Part shown: positions 18,035-27,723 of the stretch, one piece after another
Position numbering within the stretch: the stretch's first letter is position 1
Layout of the letters: every line of letters begins with the position of its first letter
NCBI RefSeq assembly: GCF_900129985.1
Contig: NZ_FQXN01000001.1
Location: forward strand, 124,001-188,000
Reading direction: 5' to 3'
Length of the DNA stretch: 64,000 nucleotides
Origin: Thermosipho atlanticus DSM 15807
GTDB lineage: Bacteria > Thermotogota > Thermotogae > Thermotogales > Fervidobacteriaceae
Translations under genes and position numbers: made by a program
Notes under the pieces: model-generated
Seen by the model: the letters and a program-made list of their open reading frames with translations, nothing else
Databases searched by the model: none
What the model was told of the DNA's origin: nothing

Positions 18035-20494
18035 ATGGCAAAAAGCGAGCAAACATTTTCAGTAAAAGGGATGACATGTACATCTTGTGCGCGAACTATT
18101 GAAAAAAAATTAGAAAAACTTGACGGTGTAGAAAAGGTAAATGTTAACTTTGCTACTGAAAAATTGTCTATAGTTTTCGATTCCGACAAAATTGACGAAA
18201 ATGTGATTAGTAGAACTGTAAAAGATGTTGGTTACGAATTAGAACGGATGGATGATTTTAGAACTGTTATTATCCCCATTGAGGGAATGACATGCTCTTC
18301 TTGTGCTAAAGCTGTCGAAAAGGAGATTAAAAAACTTGATGGAATTACCTCTGTTAATGTTAATTTTGCAACGGAAAAAGCTACGATTTTGTATGAACCA
18401 ACTAAAGTTCGTATTTCCAATATCAAACAAGCGATTAAAAATGCGGGTTATACTCCTCTGGAAGTGGATTCTAAAGATCAACTTGATTATGAAAAAGAAA
18501 GAAGACAAAAAGAAATAAAAATATTGTGGAGAAAATTTCTAGTAGCTGCAATATTTTCTGTACCGTTATTATATATTTCTATGGGGCACTTAATTGGTCT
18601 GAATTTACCTGATTTTGTCAATCCAGAAATTAATCCGTTTAATTTTGCACTTGTTCAATTATTGTTAGTAATTCCCATTGCGATTGCAGGTTACAAATTT
18701 TATACAATAGGTTTTAGAAATTTATTTAAGTTGAGTCCAAATATGGATTCATTAATTGCAATAGGTACTTCTGCTGCAATCATATATGGTTTATATGGGA
18801 CCATAGAAATTTATCTTGGAAAGGTTGAATATGCTAATAATTTATACTTTGAAACTGCTGGTGTTATAATTGCTTTAATTCTCCTGGGAAAATATCTCGA
18901 AAGTGTTACGAAAGGTAAAACGTCAGAAGCAATAAAAAAATTGATGGGATTACAGCCCAAGACGGCGTTGATTTTTCAAAACGGTCAAGAAATAGAAATA
19001 CCTGTTGATGAAGTTGAAGTTGGTGACATAGTAATTGTAAAACCAGGTGAAAAGATACCAGTTGATGGTGTTATTGTTGAAGGTCATACTTCTGTTGATG
19101 AATCTATGCTCACGGGTGAAAGTATACCGGTTGAGAAAAATGTTGGTGATAAAGTTATTGGCGGTTCAATAAATAAAAACGGAAACATAAAATTTAGAGC
19201 TACAAAAGTTGGTAAAGATACTACTCTTTCTCAAATAATAAAATTGGTTGAAGAAGCACAAGGTTCTAAAGCGCCAATTGCAAGATTAGCTGACGTTATT
19301 TCCGGCTATTTTGTACCAATTGTAATTGCAATAGCAATTTTATCTGCTTTAGTTTGGTATTTTGCAGGATTTGGAGGTATTTTTGCCTTGACAGTTTTTA
19401 TTTCAGTTTTAGTGATTGCATGTCCATGTGCTTTAGGTCTAGCAACACCAACGGCAATTATGGTTGGAACTGGTAAAGGTGCAGAGTACGGAGTGCTAAT
19501 AAAAGGTGGTGAAGCTTTGGAAACTGCACATAAGATAAAAACAATAGTATTTGATAAAACTGGAACTATAACTGAAGGCAAACCCAAAGTTACTGACATC
19601 ATATCGCGTGGGGACTATTCTGAAAATGAATTGTTAAGTATTGCTGCTTCTGCGGAAAAAGGTTCTGAACACCCACTTGGTGAAGCAATTGTAAAAGCTG
19701 CTGAAGAAAGAAAACTAGATTTGAAAAAAGTTGACAAATTTTTAGCTATTCCGGGGCACGGGATTGAGGTGATTGTTGATGGAAAAAAGGTTTATCTTGG
19801 TAATTTAAAATTGATGAGGAGTAAAAACATTGAGATTACATTGTCTGATGAATCTAATAAGTTAGCTAATGAAGGAAAGACTCCAATGTTTATCGCAATA
19901 GATGGGAAACTAGAAGGTATAATTGCAGTTGCTGATACAGTAAAACCATCAAGTGCAAGTGCTATTAATAAGTTACACAAAATGGGAATAAAAGTAGCAA
20001 TGATAACTGGTGATAACAAAAAAACAGCAGCGGCAATTGCAAAACAAGTGGGTATAGATATTGTTCTTGCTGAAGTTCTTCCCCAAGATAAAGCCAACGA
20101 AGTAAAAAAACTTCAACAGAATGGTGAAATCGTTGCAATGGTTGGAGATGGAATAAATGATGCACCTGCTTTAGCTCAGGCTGATGTTGGTATTGCAATA
20201 GGTTCAGGTACGGATGTAGCTATAGAATCTGCCGATATTGTCCTTATGAAAAGTGATCTTGAAGATGTTGTTACTGCTATTCAATTAAGTAAAGCAACAA
20301 TTAGAAACATTAAGCAAAACCTTTTCTGGGCTTTTGCATATAATTCAGCTGGAATTCCAATTGCTGCAGGAGTGTTACATATTTTTGGTGGGCCATTATT
20401 GAATCCTATGATTGCAGCAGCAGCAATGGCATTTAGTTCTGTGTCAGTTTTAACAAATGCGTTAAGACTGAAAACGTTTAAACCAAAAAATTAA
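18035..20494 (+). CDS. copA: Copper-exporting P1B-type ATPase, two HMA domains
   Basis: The 819-residue pump exports Cu(I). Two N-terminal heavy-metal domains have GMTCTSC and GMTCSSC (residues about 15 and 87). Eight membrane helices follow, with the transport motif [10 protein letters not shown] in helix 6. Next come phosphorylation site [11 protein letters not shown], the HP dipeptide motif (EHPLGEA) and hinge [17 protein letters not shown] plus the C-terminal helix pattern indicates Cu(I)/Ag(I) specificity (P1B-1). I place the start at 18035 behind CGGAGGTGAAAG; a longer in-frame ATG at 17951 would lie upstream of the promoter. Confidence 0.97.
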   Translation: MAKSEQTFSVKGMTCTSCARTIEKKLEKLDGVEKVNVNFATEKLSIVFDSDKIDENVISRTVKDVGYELERMDDFRTVIIPIEGMTCSSCAKAVEKEIKKLDGITSVNVNFATEKATILYEPTKVRISNIKQAIKNAGYTPLEVDSKDQLDYEKERRQKEIKILWRKFLVAAIFSVPLLYISMGHLIGLNLPDFVNPEINPFNFALVQLLLVIPIAIAGYKFYTIGFRNLFKLSPNMDSLIAIGTSAAIIYGLYGTIEIYLGKVEYANNLYFETAGVIIALILLGKYLESVTKGKTSEAIKKLMGLQPKTALIFQNGQEIEIPVDEVEVGDIVIVKPGEKIPVDGVIVEGHTSVDESMLTGESIPVEKNVGDKVIGGSINKNGNIKFRATKVGKDTTLSQIIKLVEEAQGSKAPIARLADVISGYFVPIVIAIAILSALVWYFAGFGGIFALTVFISVLVIACPCALGLATPTAIMVGTGKGAEYGVLIKGGEALETAHKIKTIVFDKTGTITEGKPKVTDIISRGDYSENELLSIAASAEKGSEHPLGEAIVKAAEERKLDLKKVDKFLAIPGHGIEVIVDGKKVYLGNLKLMRSKNIEITLSDESNKLANEGKTPMFIAIDGKLEGIIAVADTVKPSSASAINKLHKMGIKVAMITGDNKKTAAAIAKQVGIDIVLAEVLPQDKANEVKKLQQNGEIVAMVGDGINDAPALAQADVGIAIGSGTDVAIESADIVLMKSDLEDVVTAIQLSKATIRNIKQNLFWAFAYNSAGIPIAAGVLHIFGGPLLNPMIAAAAMAFSSVSVLTNALRLKTFKPKN

Positions 20495-20510
20495 AAAGGA
20501 GGTAGATGGT

Positions 20511-20804
20511 ATGAAAAAGGTAGTAATTATTAAAGGGATGACTTGTGAACATTGTGTGATGCACGTAAAGAAAGAACTTGAAAAATTGTCTGGAGTAGAT
20601 TTCTTGAGTGTCGAAATTGGAAAAGCTGTTTTGGAAGGAAAGAATTTAGATGAAGATTTGATAAGAAAAGCAGTAAATGAAGCAGGTTATGAAGTTGTCG
20701 AAATAATAGATGATGGTTCAAATGAGGTTCCTCATAGTAAAGAACATCATCACGAAAAGCATCATGGAGGGCACTCTAAACATAACAAGGGTTGTTGTCA
20801 TTGA
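20511..20804 (+). CDS. copZ: CopZ-like copper chaperone with histidine-rich tail
   Basis: The 97-residue protein has one HMA domain (residues 1-66) with the metal site GMTCEHC, which carries Cu(I) to CopA. It then has a 30-residue tail rich in His and ending in GCCH. The tail (SKEHHHEKHHGGHSKHNKG) is not part of a normal CopZ and may buffer extra metal. It starts 16 nt after copA with an AAAGGAGGT site, so the two are co-transcribed. Confidence 0.92.
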   Translation: MKKVVIIKGMTCEHCVMHVKKELEKLSGVDFLSVEIGKAVLEGKNLDEDLIRKAVNEAGYEVVEIIDDGSNEVPHSKEHHHEKHHGGHSKHNKGCCH

Positions 20805-20806
20805 AC

Positions 20807-20829
20807 CCAGGAGAGCTTTGCTCTCCTGG
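20807..20829 (+). terminator. Stem-loop after copZ, weak U-tract
   Basis: Perfect 9-bp arms CCAGGAGAG and CTCTCCTGG flank a 5-base loop. Only TT follows, so it may be a 3' end stabiliser or a weak terminator. The remaining 260 bases to the next gene are AT-rich, with no frame that I can support. Confidence 0.6.
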
Positions 20830-21089
20830 TTGGAAGTAAAGATTGAATAATAGAAAAGTCAATAACACACAAATAATAAAGTTAATTGGAACGGTAATGA
20901 AGGTGAAATGAAATTAAGATATGGATGTGAATAAACAGTTTATTAAGTTGTAAAATAGTCTTGAGAAGAGAAAGATATTCGATTTGGAAAATAATAGACA
21001 CATTTGATAAAAAATCATTGAATGGCTGTTTTTTCTAATATGTTTTAAGTATGAGTAATAAAGGGACTTTTTGAGAGAGGAGGGATAAA

Positions 21090-21320
21090 ATGTTATCAAA
21101 GATTAATGAAAATATGACTTTAAAAGAAATTATGGATATGGATGATAAATTATTTCAAGAGATTTCAAAGTTGGGTTTTGATATATGTTGTGCTAAAATG
21201 AAGACTTTGAAAGATAGTTGTTTAGATAAAGGCTTGAATGTTCAGGAAGTTTTGAATAGATTGAATGAAATTGTTGAAGAAATTAATTATATAGAAAAAA
21301 TAATTGCAGAAAATGAGTAA
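21090..21320 (+). CDS. Small DUF1858-like protein with vicinal cysteines
   Basis: The 76-residue protein resembles the DUF1858/ScdA-N helical domain: MTLKEIMD..., a central cysteine motif (GFDICCAK, Cys33-Cys34) and TLKDSCLDKGLNVQEVL. In the family the usual motif is CxxC; here the two Cys are adjacent, with a third downstream. DUF1858 domains are found with hybrid-cluster and NO/redox-stress repair proteins. It stands 285 nt after copZ with a GAGAGGAGGG site and precedes the DUF302 gene. Function is unknown. Confidence 0.7.
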   Translation: MLSKINENMTLKEIMDMDDKLFQEISKLGFDICCAKMKTLKDSCLDKGLNVQEVLNRLNEIVEEINYIEKIIAENE

Positions 21321-21401
21321 TTTTTAAGGAATTTTTAAGGTTAAAGTGTTATACTTTAAATACCCTCCGGATGAGGAGAAAATGAAAAGGAGATGTTTAT
21401 T

Positions 21402-21785
21402 ATGAAATATGCAATATTAAAAGAAACAAATTATAATTTCGAAAAAGCAATTTTGAGACTTAATGAAGAGTTAAAAAAAGAAGGTTTTGGAATTTTGATG
21501 AGAATTGATATTGATGAAAAAATAAAAGCTAAACTTGGGGTTGATCTTAAAAAATATACAATATTAGGAGCTTGTAATCCTGAAAAAGCATATGAAGCTA
21601 TTCTAGCTGAAGAAAATATAGGTCTTCTTTTACCTTGTAATATAATTGTATATGAAAAAGATGAAAAGACAATTGTTGCTGCTATAAGGCCAACTATGGC
21701 TATGAAAGTAACACAGAATGATAATGTTGCTAAGATAGCCAAAGAAATTGAAGAAAAATTGTCTCGAGTTATTCACAGAGTATAA
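21402..21785 (+). CDS. DUF302 family protein
   Basis: The 127-residue cytoplasmic protein shows the DUF302 pattern: a first strand and helix (NFEKAILRLNEELKKEGFGIL), IDIDEKIKAKLGVDLKKYTILGACNPEKAYEAI, and LLPCNIIVYE. The Cys in LGACNP and LLPC are conserved in the family. I chose the ATG at 21402 because AAAAGGAGAT is correctly spaced; the ATG at 21393 overlaps it. DUF302 genes often sit near sulfur and metal stress genes, as here, but no reaction is established. Confidence 0.85.
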   Translation: MKYAILKETNYNFEKAILRLNEELKKEGFGILMRIDIDEKIKAKLGVDLKKYTILGACNPEKAYEAILAEENIGLLLPCNIIVYEKDEKTIVAAIRPTMAMKVTQNDNVAKIAKEIEEKLSRVIHRV

Positions 21786-21804
21786 TTTGAAAGGAGGGAT
21801 AATT

Positions 21805-22065
21805 ATGATGCATGGTTGGGGTTGGTACGGTATATGGCCATTTGGATTTGGAATCATAAGCTTTATGTTCGGCCTAATATTTATGATTGTTTTTGGTGTA
21901 ATAATATATTTTTTGTTTAAGAATATATTCAACCCTAATTCGAATAAGAATCATTCTAAAGGTGATGAATACGAAATGATAAGGATTTTAAACGAGAAGC
22001 TAGCAAAAGGCGAGATATCAGAGGAAGAATATCTTAGAAAAAAGGAATTTATTTTGAAAAAATAA
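21805..22065 (+). CDS. Membrane-anchored SHOCT-domain protein
   Basis: The 86-residue protein has an aromatic N-terminus (HGWGWYGIWPFGFG), one transmembrane helix (about residues 15-40), and a C-terminal SHOCT motif (ILNEKLAKGEISEEEYLRKKEFI). SHOCT is a short oligomerisation helix pair. The ATG at 21805 follows AAAGGAGGG. It lies 19 nt after the DUF302 gene and 15 nt before a second SHOCT protein, so the three form one transcript. Confidence 0.85.
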   Translation: MMHGWGWYGIWPFGFGIISFMFGLIFMIVFGVIIYFLFKNIFNPNSNKNHSKGDEYEMIRILNEKLAKGEISEEEYLRKKEFILKK

Positions 22066-22080
22066 AAGCGAGGTGATAGA

Positions 22081-22281
22081 ATGATGATTTTTTGGTTTTT
22101 GTTGATAATTTTAGGAATATGGTATTTTACAAAAAATCCTGATGTTTTTAAAAAGTTAGGAAGTTCTCAAAGCAGTGAGGAAGAAGCAAAAAAAGAGGCA
22201 TTAAAGATATTGAATGAGAAGTTCATTAATGGTGAAATAACAGAGGAAGAATATCTTAGAAAGAAAAAACTAATTGAATAA
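22081..22281 (+). CDS. Small membrane SHOCT-domain protein
   Basis: The 66-residue protein has one N-terminal membrane helix and a SHOCT motif (ILNEKFINGEITEEEYLRKK) nearly identical to its neighbour's, so the two are tandem paralogues or oligomer partners. The start follows GAGGTGATAG. Confidence 0.8.
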   Translation: MMIFWFLLIILGIWYFTKNPDVFKKLGSSQSSEEEAKKEALKILNEKFINGEITEEEYLRKKKLIE

Positions 22282-22356
22282 AAAATGTTGTTACGATTAG
22301 AACTTGTAATAGCGAAATTGGCATTTAAGATTTTCTAAAAATAAAATACACACCCT

Positions 22357-22386
22357 CCCCTTCTATGATAGAAGGGGTTTTTTTTA
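22357..22386 (+). terminator. Rho-independent terminator after the SHOCT genes
   Basis: CCCCTTCTA and TAGAAGGGG with a 3-base loop, followed by nine T. Confidence 0.92.
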
Positions 22387-22544
22387 GAAAACGATTTTTT
22401 TATGTTAAAATTACCTTGTTCACAAGAATATCTTGCAATTTTGTGTTTGTTATATTAGATATTTTAATAAAGTTCAGTAATTTTAGCAATAGGAGTATTT
22501 TTGTGTTTTTGATCAATTAAAGATAAGCAATGAGGTGAAATAAT

Positions 22545-23147
22545 ATGAGTGCAAGAGAAAAATATAATAGAATAGCAAAGTTGTATGATCTACTTGAAGG
22601 ATATATTGAAAAAAAAGTTTTTTCAAATTTTCGAAAAGAATTATTTAAACACATTGAAGGAAAGATTCTTGAATTAGGAGTAGGAACTGGTAAGAACTTT
22701 CCATATTATAGTAAAAATTTAAAAGGTTATGCTGTGGATTTTAGTGAAAAAATGCTTGAAGTTGCCAAGAAAAGAAAAGAGGAACTTGGGTTGAAAAATA
22801 TAGAAATTCTACAAATGGATATTGAAAATCTCGAATTTGAGGATGAAACATTTGATACTGTTTTCTCTTCTTTTGTATTTTGTACAGTACCTAATCCTAT
22901 AAAGGGATTACAAGAGGCAAGAAGAGTTTTAAAAAAAGATGGAAAAGCTGTTTTTTTAGAACATATGAAGAGTAGTAACTTTATTAACAATATCTTTCTC
23001 TATTTAATGAATCCCTTTACAAAGCTATTTCTTGGAACATCTATGATTAGAGAGACCGATAAGAACATTGAAAAAGCAGGATTTAAAATTGTAAAAACGT
23101 ATTATTTGCATAAAGATATTGTTAGACTAATAATTGCTAGGAAATAG
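22545..23147 (+). CDS. Class I SAM-dependent methyltransferase
   Basis: The 200-residue protein has the SAM-binding motif I ILELGVGTGKNFPYY (near residue 46), motif II acidic residue in GYAVDFSEKML, and post-motif IFDTVFSSFVFCTVPNP, a Methyltransf_11 profile. The C-terminal third, with FLYLMNPFTKLF, is hydrophobic and resembles lipid or small-hydrophobic-substrate methyltransferases (UbiE/PmtA/METTL7 group). It stands alone behind GAGGTGAAAT. The substrate is unknown. Confidence 0.85.
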   Translation: MSAREKYNRIAKLYDLLEGYIEKKVFSNFRKELFKHIEGKILELGVGTGKNFPYYSKNLKGYAVDFSEKMLEVAKKRKEELGLKNIEILQMDIENLEFEDETFDTVFSSFVFCTVPNPIKGLQEARRVLKKDGKAVFLEHMKSSNFINNIFLYLMNPFTKLFLGTSMIRETDKNIEKAGFKIVKTYYLHKDIVRLIIARK

Positions 23148-23251
23148 TTTGAAAAAGTATATTGGTATGTTAAAACAAAAATGAACAAAAACCCCCGTAT
23201 AATGTTATAATATTCTTGCTGAGTAAAACGTTGTAGTTTAAATATAGAATC

Positions 23252-23276
23252 ATCTTGTTTTTTTTTCAAACAAGAT
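23252..23276 (+). promoter_or_regulatory. Inverted repeat upstream of padR, candidate autoregulatory site
   Basis: ATCTTGTTT and AAACAAGAT (9-7-9) end against the AGGAGG ribosome binding site of the PadR gene. Two overlapping -10-like TATAAT boxes (23198-23203 and 23206-23211) lie upstream. It could be an operator or an RNA hairpin limiting translation. Confidence 0.5.
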
Positions 23277-23288
23277 AGGAGGTAATTT

Positions 23289-23657
23289 ATGCCTAGAGGA
23301 TTTGGGAGAAGAGGCCGCGGTCGAAAAGGTTTTGTACATGGAGATTTTTTGTCGGCTGCCTTGCTTTTGTTAATAAAAAAGAAACCGTCACATGGATATG
23401 AATTAGTTCAAAGGTTACTTGAAACGAATTTTTACGATTTCGAGCATGATCCTGCTGTTGTTTACAATTTGTTAAGGAAAATGGAGATAAGTGGACTAAT
23501 TATGTATGAATTAGAAGCAGGTGGGGGGCCTTTTAGAAAAGTTTATAAAATTACTCCTGAGGGAGAAAGATATTTGGAAATTATTTCTAAAGAAATTGAG
23601 GCGTTGTATAAGCAATTGAAAGCTTTTCTTGTAGAATATAAAAATTCTAATAAATAG
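23289..23657 (+). CDS. PadR-family transcriptional regulator
   Basis: The 122-residue protein is a PadR winged helix: LLLLIKKKPSHGYELVQRLLE, then DPAVVYNLLRKMEISGLI and the wing GGPFRKVYKITPEGERYL, with a C-terminal dimerisation helix. The first 15 residues are Gly/Arg rich (RGFGRRGRGRKG), an unusual basic extension that may add DNA contacts. It is followed after 25 nt by tdk. The target is unknown. Confidence 0.92.
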   Translation: MPRGFGRRGRGRKGFVHGDFLSAALLLLIKKKPSHGYELVQRLLETNFYDFEHDPAVVYNLLRKMEISGLIMYELEAGGGPFRKVYKITPEGERYLEIISKEIEALYKQLKAFLVEYKNSNK

Positions 23658-23670
23658 AATTTTGAATTGA

Positions 23671-24234
<564 letters not shown>

Positions 24235-24246
24235 GGAGGTGGGGTT

Positions 24247-26055
24247 ATGAGAAAATTTGTTACATTACTTTTAGCGTTAAGTTTGTTTGTGTTTGTTTTT
24301 GCTGCAACAGCAGAACTTGTAATCTTGCATACGAGTGATTTACATGGTAATATTTTTCCCATAAATTATGCAACGAATAAACCTTCAGATGTTGGATTAG
24401 GAAAAATTGCAACATTGGTAAAACAGATCAGAAATGAATACAAAAATATTCTTATAGTTGATACAGGGGATCTGATTCAAGGAACACCTTTAGAGTATTA
24501 TCATTCAAAAATTGATAACAAACCTATTGATCCTATGATTTTGGTTATGAATAAATTAGGATACTCAGCGTGGGCATTGGGAAATCACGAATTTAACTAT
24601 GGTTTAGGAGTGTTAAATAAGGCAATTTCAGAAGCACAGTTTCCGGCTTTGAGTGCAAACATAGTTAAAAAAGGAACTGATGAACCTGTTTTTAAACCTT
24701 ATCATGTGGTAATAATTGATGGGATTAAAGTTGGTATTTTGGGTCTTGTTACAAAATTCATTCCTAACTGGGAAGAACCAAATAATATTAAAGGACTTGA
24801 TTTCTTAGATCCGGTAGAGGTAGCGAAAAAATATGTAGATATATTAAAGAATAAGGAAAAGGTTGATGTTTTAATCGTAGCATATCATGGTGGTTTAGAA
24901 AGAGATCCCAAAACAGGAGAACCCACGGAAGAACTAACAGGTGAAAATCAGGCGTATCAATTATTACAGGAAGTTCCTGGAATTGACGTATTGTTATTAG
25001 GACATCAACATAGGAACATTGCAGTAAAAATTAACGGTGTGCCAGTATCTATGCCATCAAAATGGGGAAAGTATCTTGGAAAAGTAACATTGAAATTAGA
25101 AAACGATAGCGGAAAATGGAAAATAGTTGATAGTTCAGTTGAAGAAATTTCAGTTAAAGGAATTGAACCAGATAAGGAAGTTTTGATGCTTGCAAAGGAT
25201 TATGAAGATAAAGTTCAAAAATGGTTGGATCAACCAATTGGTGTTGCTAAAGGTGATTTCTGGATAAGTGATCCTCTTTTTGCAAGGTTGGAAGATAATC
25301 CTTTAATAGAATTTGTTAATAAAGTACAAATGTATTATAGTGGAGCAAAGATTTCTTCTACAGCATTATTCAATAATGACATAAAAGGTTGGAAAGAAGG
25401 GCCGGTAACTTTAAGAGATATTTATGGAGTTTACATTTATCCAAATACTCTAAAAGTGTTAAGAGTAAAAGGTAAAGACATTAAAGATGCTTTAGAAAAA
25501 AGTGCAGACTACTTTGTTTATGAAAATTATAAAGCTGATGTAAATAAATCATGGGTAGAACCAAAACCAAGACATTACAATTATGATATGTGGGAAGGTA
25601 TATCGTACAAAATAGTTTTGAATAGACCTTCTGGAGATAGAATAATTGATCTTATGTTTAATGGAAAACCAATTGACATGGACGCAGAATATGAAATTGT
25701 TCTTAATAATTATCGTGCTGGCGGTGGTGGAGGATATAGTATGTTTAAAGGTAAGCCTGTTGTTAGAGAAGTAATGATGGAAGTTTCTGAATTAATGGCA
25801 GATTATATTCTTGAACATAAAACCATTGAAGCAACTGTAGATCATAACTGGGAAGCTGTTGTGCAGTATGAATATGAGGTTGAAAAAGGTGACAATTTAT
25901 GGTCTATTTCGAAACTTTTAGGTGTTTCGGTTGATGATTTGGTTAAATGGAATAATATTGAAAATCCTGATTTGATTTGGCCAGGCATGAAATTAGTATA
26001 TTACAAAAATTATATTGACACTTTGCCACCAATAAAAGAAGTAGTGGGATTTTGA
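24247..26055 (+). CDS. Secreted 5'-nucleotidase/cyclic phosphodiesterase with LysM domain
   Basis: The 602-residue protein starts with a signal peptide (to about FAATA). The metallophosphatase domain shows LHTSDLHGN, DTGDLIQG, GNHEFNYG and LLLGHQHRN metal ligands, and a 5'-nucleotidase C-terminal domain follows (with AGGGGGYSMF substrate loop). Residues about 540-585 form a LysM domain (YEVEKGDNLWSISKLLGV...DLIWPGMKL) that would hold the enzyme on peptidoglycan. It would release nucleosides outside the cell for the kinase encoded just upstream, a coherent salvage pair. Confidence 0.93.
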   Translation: MRKFVTLLLALSLFVFVFAATAELVILHTSDLHGNIFPINYATNKPSDVGLGKIATLVKQIRNEYKNILIVDTGDLIQGTPLEYYHSKIDNKPIDPMILVMNKLGYSAWALGNHEFNYGLGVLNKAISEAQFPALSANIVKKGTDEPVFKPYHVVIIDGIKVGILGLVTKFIPNWEEPNNIKGLDFLDPVEVAKKYVDILKNKEKVDVLIVAYHGGLERDPKTGEPTEELTGENQAYQLLQEVPGIDVLLLGHQHRNIAVKINGVPVSMPSKWGKYLGKVTLKLENDSGKWKIVDSSVEEISVKGIEPDKEVLMLAKDYEDKVQKWLDQPIGVAKGDFWISDPLFARLEDNPLIEFVNKVQMYYSGAKISSTALFNNDIKGWKEGPVTLRDIYGVYIYPNTLKVLRVKGKDIKDALEKSADYFVYENYKADVNKSWVEPKPRHYNYDMWEGISYKIVLNRPSGDRIIDLMFNGKPIDMDAEYEIVLNNYRAGGGGGYSMFKGKPVVREVMMEVSELMADYILEHKTIEATVDHNWEAVVQYEYEVEKGDNLWSISKLLGVSVDDLVKWNNIENPDLIWPGMKLVYYKNYIDTLPPIKEVVGF

Positions 26056-26060
26056 AAATA

Positions 26061-26095
26061 GGGGCCTTTTAAAGGCCCCTTAATTATTTTTTCTT
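26061..26095. terminator. Bidirectional terminator between the nucleotidase and LUD genes
   Basis: GGGGCCTTT and AAAGGCCCC with a one-base loop, followed by AT-rich TTAATTATTTTTT on the plus strand. It lies between convergent genes and probably serves both. Confidence 0.85.
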
Positions 26096-26105
26096 TAATT
26101 ATTTT

Positions 26106-26750
26106 TTATAATCCTAATTCTTCTTCAGTAATAAGGATAATTTTAAATCTTCCAGGGTGTCTATGTCCAGATTCAATAACGACAAAATAATTACAAATTC
26201 TCTGGTGAGACGAGCAATTTACACATATAGCAGTCTGAGTACACGGGGTATTGAGATTAAGTCTTTTTGAATTCATAGGAGAAATGAATTTGATTCTTTC
26301 CCTAGCCTCAGGAACATCTTTGACTATTTTGTTTATACTTGAAATTAATATTACATTTTTAGGGCCATAGATAACTGCAGCTACCCTATTTCCATTTCCA
26401 TCTAAGAAAACAATTTTGCCATCTTCAGTAATCGCGTTTGCGCTGCAAATGTAGTAGTCGGCAAGAAAGGCTTTTCTTTCTATTTCTTCTTTTTCTTCTT
26501 TCGTTTTTGCAGAATATCTATCAAGAAAATTGTATTTTCCACTTCTCAAAAGTTCTAAACCACCAATTTCTGAAAGGGTTAAAGAACCACCAGTTGCTAC
26601 AATCGAGTTTTCTGGGAGAAGTTCTTTAAGTTTTTCTAATGCTTCTTTACCGTTTTTTACTATAAACACCTTATGACCTTTTTTTTCTAGATTATCTGCA
26701 AGTTTACTTGCCAAAGTAAAATTTTTCCAATTAAGGAGCTCTTTTCTCAA
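26106..26750 (-). CDS. LUD-domain protein (LutC/DUF162-like)
   Basis: The 214-residue protein has the LUD fold pattern: ENSIVATGGSLTLSEIGGLELL, DYYICSANAITEDGKIVFLDGNGNRVAA, and PKNVILISSINKIV. The C-terminal TQTAICVNCSSHQRICNYF contains four Cys that could bind a metal. LUD proteins take part in lactate oxidation complexes, but stand-alone members have no known reaction. I set the start at TTG 26750, which follows AAGGAGGG; an upstream in-frame ATG would overlap rex by 77 nt. It is co-transcribed with rex, one base apart. Confidence 0.85.
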   Translation of the reverse strand: MRKELLNWKNFTLASKLADNLEKKGHKVFIVKNGKEALEKLKELLPENSIVATGGSLTLSEIGGLELLRSGKYNFLDRYSAKTKEEKEEIERKAFLADYYICSANAITEDGKIVFLDGNGNRVAAVIYGPKNVILISSINKIVKDVPEARERIKFISPMNSKRLNLNTPCTQTAICVNCSSHQRICNYFVVIESGHRHPGRFKIILITEEELGL

Positions 26751-26751
26751 C

Positions 26752-27390
26752 TTAATTTCCCTCCTTTTTCGATCTTTCAATTCTAAATACAAGGGATTTG
26801 AAAGACAAAGTAATATCAACATCTTCAATAGGAATTTTAGTACGGAGTTTTACAGGTGCAAAATTGACAATTCCTTTTATGTTGAGAGTTTCTAATTCTT
26901 CAACTACCATCTGAGCTGCCGTTTCAGGAACAGCAATTACGGCGATTTCAATTATGTTTTTTTGTACAAAGCTTTTGAGTTCGGAGACATGTTGAACTGT
27001 TAATTTTCCAATCTTTTTCCCTACTTTAGAACGATCGGCATCAAAAATGCCAATTATATTAAATTTATCTTTTTTTAAACCAGCATAATTGGCAATAGCT
27101 GCACCAATATTTCCCGCACCAAGTATAATAACATTCCAGTACTTATCTACACCTATAATGCCTTCTAGTTTTTTCATTAACTCTTCTACATTATAACCTA
27201 CGCCTCTTTTTCCGAATTCACCAAAATAAGAAAGATCTTTTCTTACTTGACTGGATTTAATTCCCAATCTAGCAGCAAGATCTTTAGAAGCAACAAATTC
27301 AATACCTTCTTCATTAAGTCTATTTAGACACCTATAATATAATCCTAACCTTCTGATAACTGGCTTTGGAATTTTGTTATTGTTTCTCAT
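26752..27390 (-). CDS. rex: Redox-sensing repressor Rex
   Basis: The 212-residue protein senses the NADH/NAD+ ratio. Its winged helix (residues 1-80, PVIRRLGLYYRCLNRL, SSQVRKDLSYFGEFGKRGVGY) binds DNA. A Rossmann domain (VIILGAGNIGAAIANY near residue 88) binds NADH, and a swapped C-terminal helix completes it. A Rex box lies in its own promoter, so it is autoregulated. It is divergent from the Mbx operon, a pyridine-nucleotide-linked complex and thus a logical target. The start follows GGGGGAGATAC. Confidence 0.96.
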   Translation of the reverse strand: MRNNNKIPKPVIRRLGLYYRCLNRLNEEGIEFVASKDLAARLGIKSSQVRKDLSYFGEFGKRGVGYNVEELMKKLEGIIGVDKYWNVIILGAGNIGAAIANYAGLKKDKFNIIGIFDADRSKVGKKIGKLTVQHVSELKSFVQKNIIEIAVIAVPETAAQMVVEELETLNIKGIVNFAPVKLRTKIPIEDVDITLSFKSLVFRIERSKKEGN

Positions 27391-27420
27391 AAATTGTATC
27401 TCCCCCTTTAATTTTTCGGA

Positions 27421-27445
27421 TGTGAATTACATCACAATTATTATA
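27421..27445 (-). promoter_or_regulatory. Rex box and -10 of the rex promoter
   Basis: TGTGA-ATTACA-TCACA (27421-27436) has the Rex half-sites and 6-nt spacing, and one flank extends it to TCACAA. It lies directly downstream of TATAAT (27440-27445, minus strand), so bound Rex would block initiation. Confidence 0.85.
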
Positions 27446-27620
27446 CTACAAAATTTCTAAATGAAAAATTGCAAAACAGATAATAATGGTCCAAATTACG
27501 TGAAAGTTTTTATAAAAAGAGAAATTTCTATAAAATTTGAGATATTATCTTTAATTGTTTTAAACGGGTGTATTTGTGATTTTTCTCGTATCATTCTCGT
27601 ATTTTGCAAAATAAAAGTAT

Positions 27621-27648
27621 TTGAAAAAAATTTTTTTTGTGTTATAAT
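27621..27648 (+). promoter_or_regulatory. Probable promoter of the Mbx operon
   Basis: TTGAAA, 16 nt, TATAAT, about 75 nt upstream of the first gene. A degenerate Rex-like half-site (TTGTGA at 27574-27579) lies 40-50 nt upstream, too weak to claim. The rest of the 330-base rex/mbx intergenic region shows nothing else I can support. Confidence 0.65.
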
Positions 27649-27723
27649 AAGAAACGTTTAATGCCGACTAAAAATATCCACAAATTGTTTTAAAAATACA
27701 AATTCCTTACAGGAGGGATGTTT

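Noticed and set aside
27574-27591. Rex box in the Mbx promoter
   Set aside because: Only the TTGTGA half is good; the second half has about four mismatches, too weak to call.
27461-27661. 66-codon open frame in the rex-mbx gap
   Set aside because: It has no ribosome binding site, runs through the Mbx promoter and its composition is that of AT-rich spacer.
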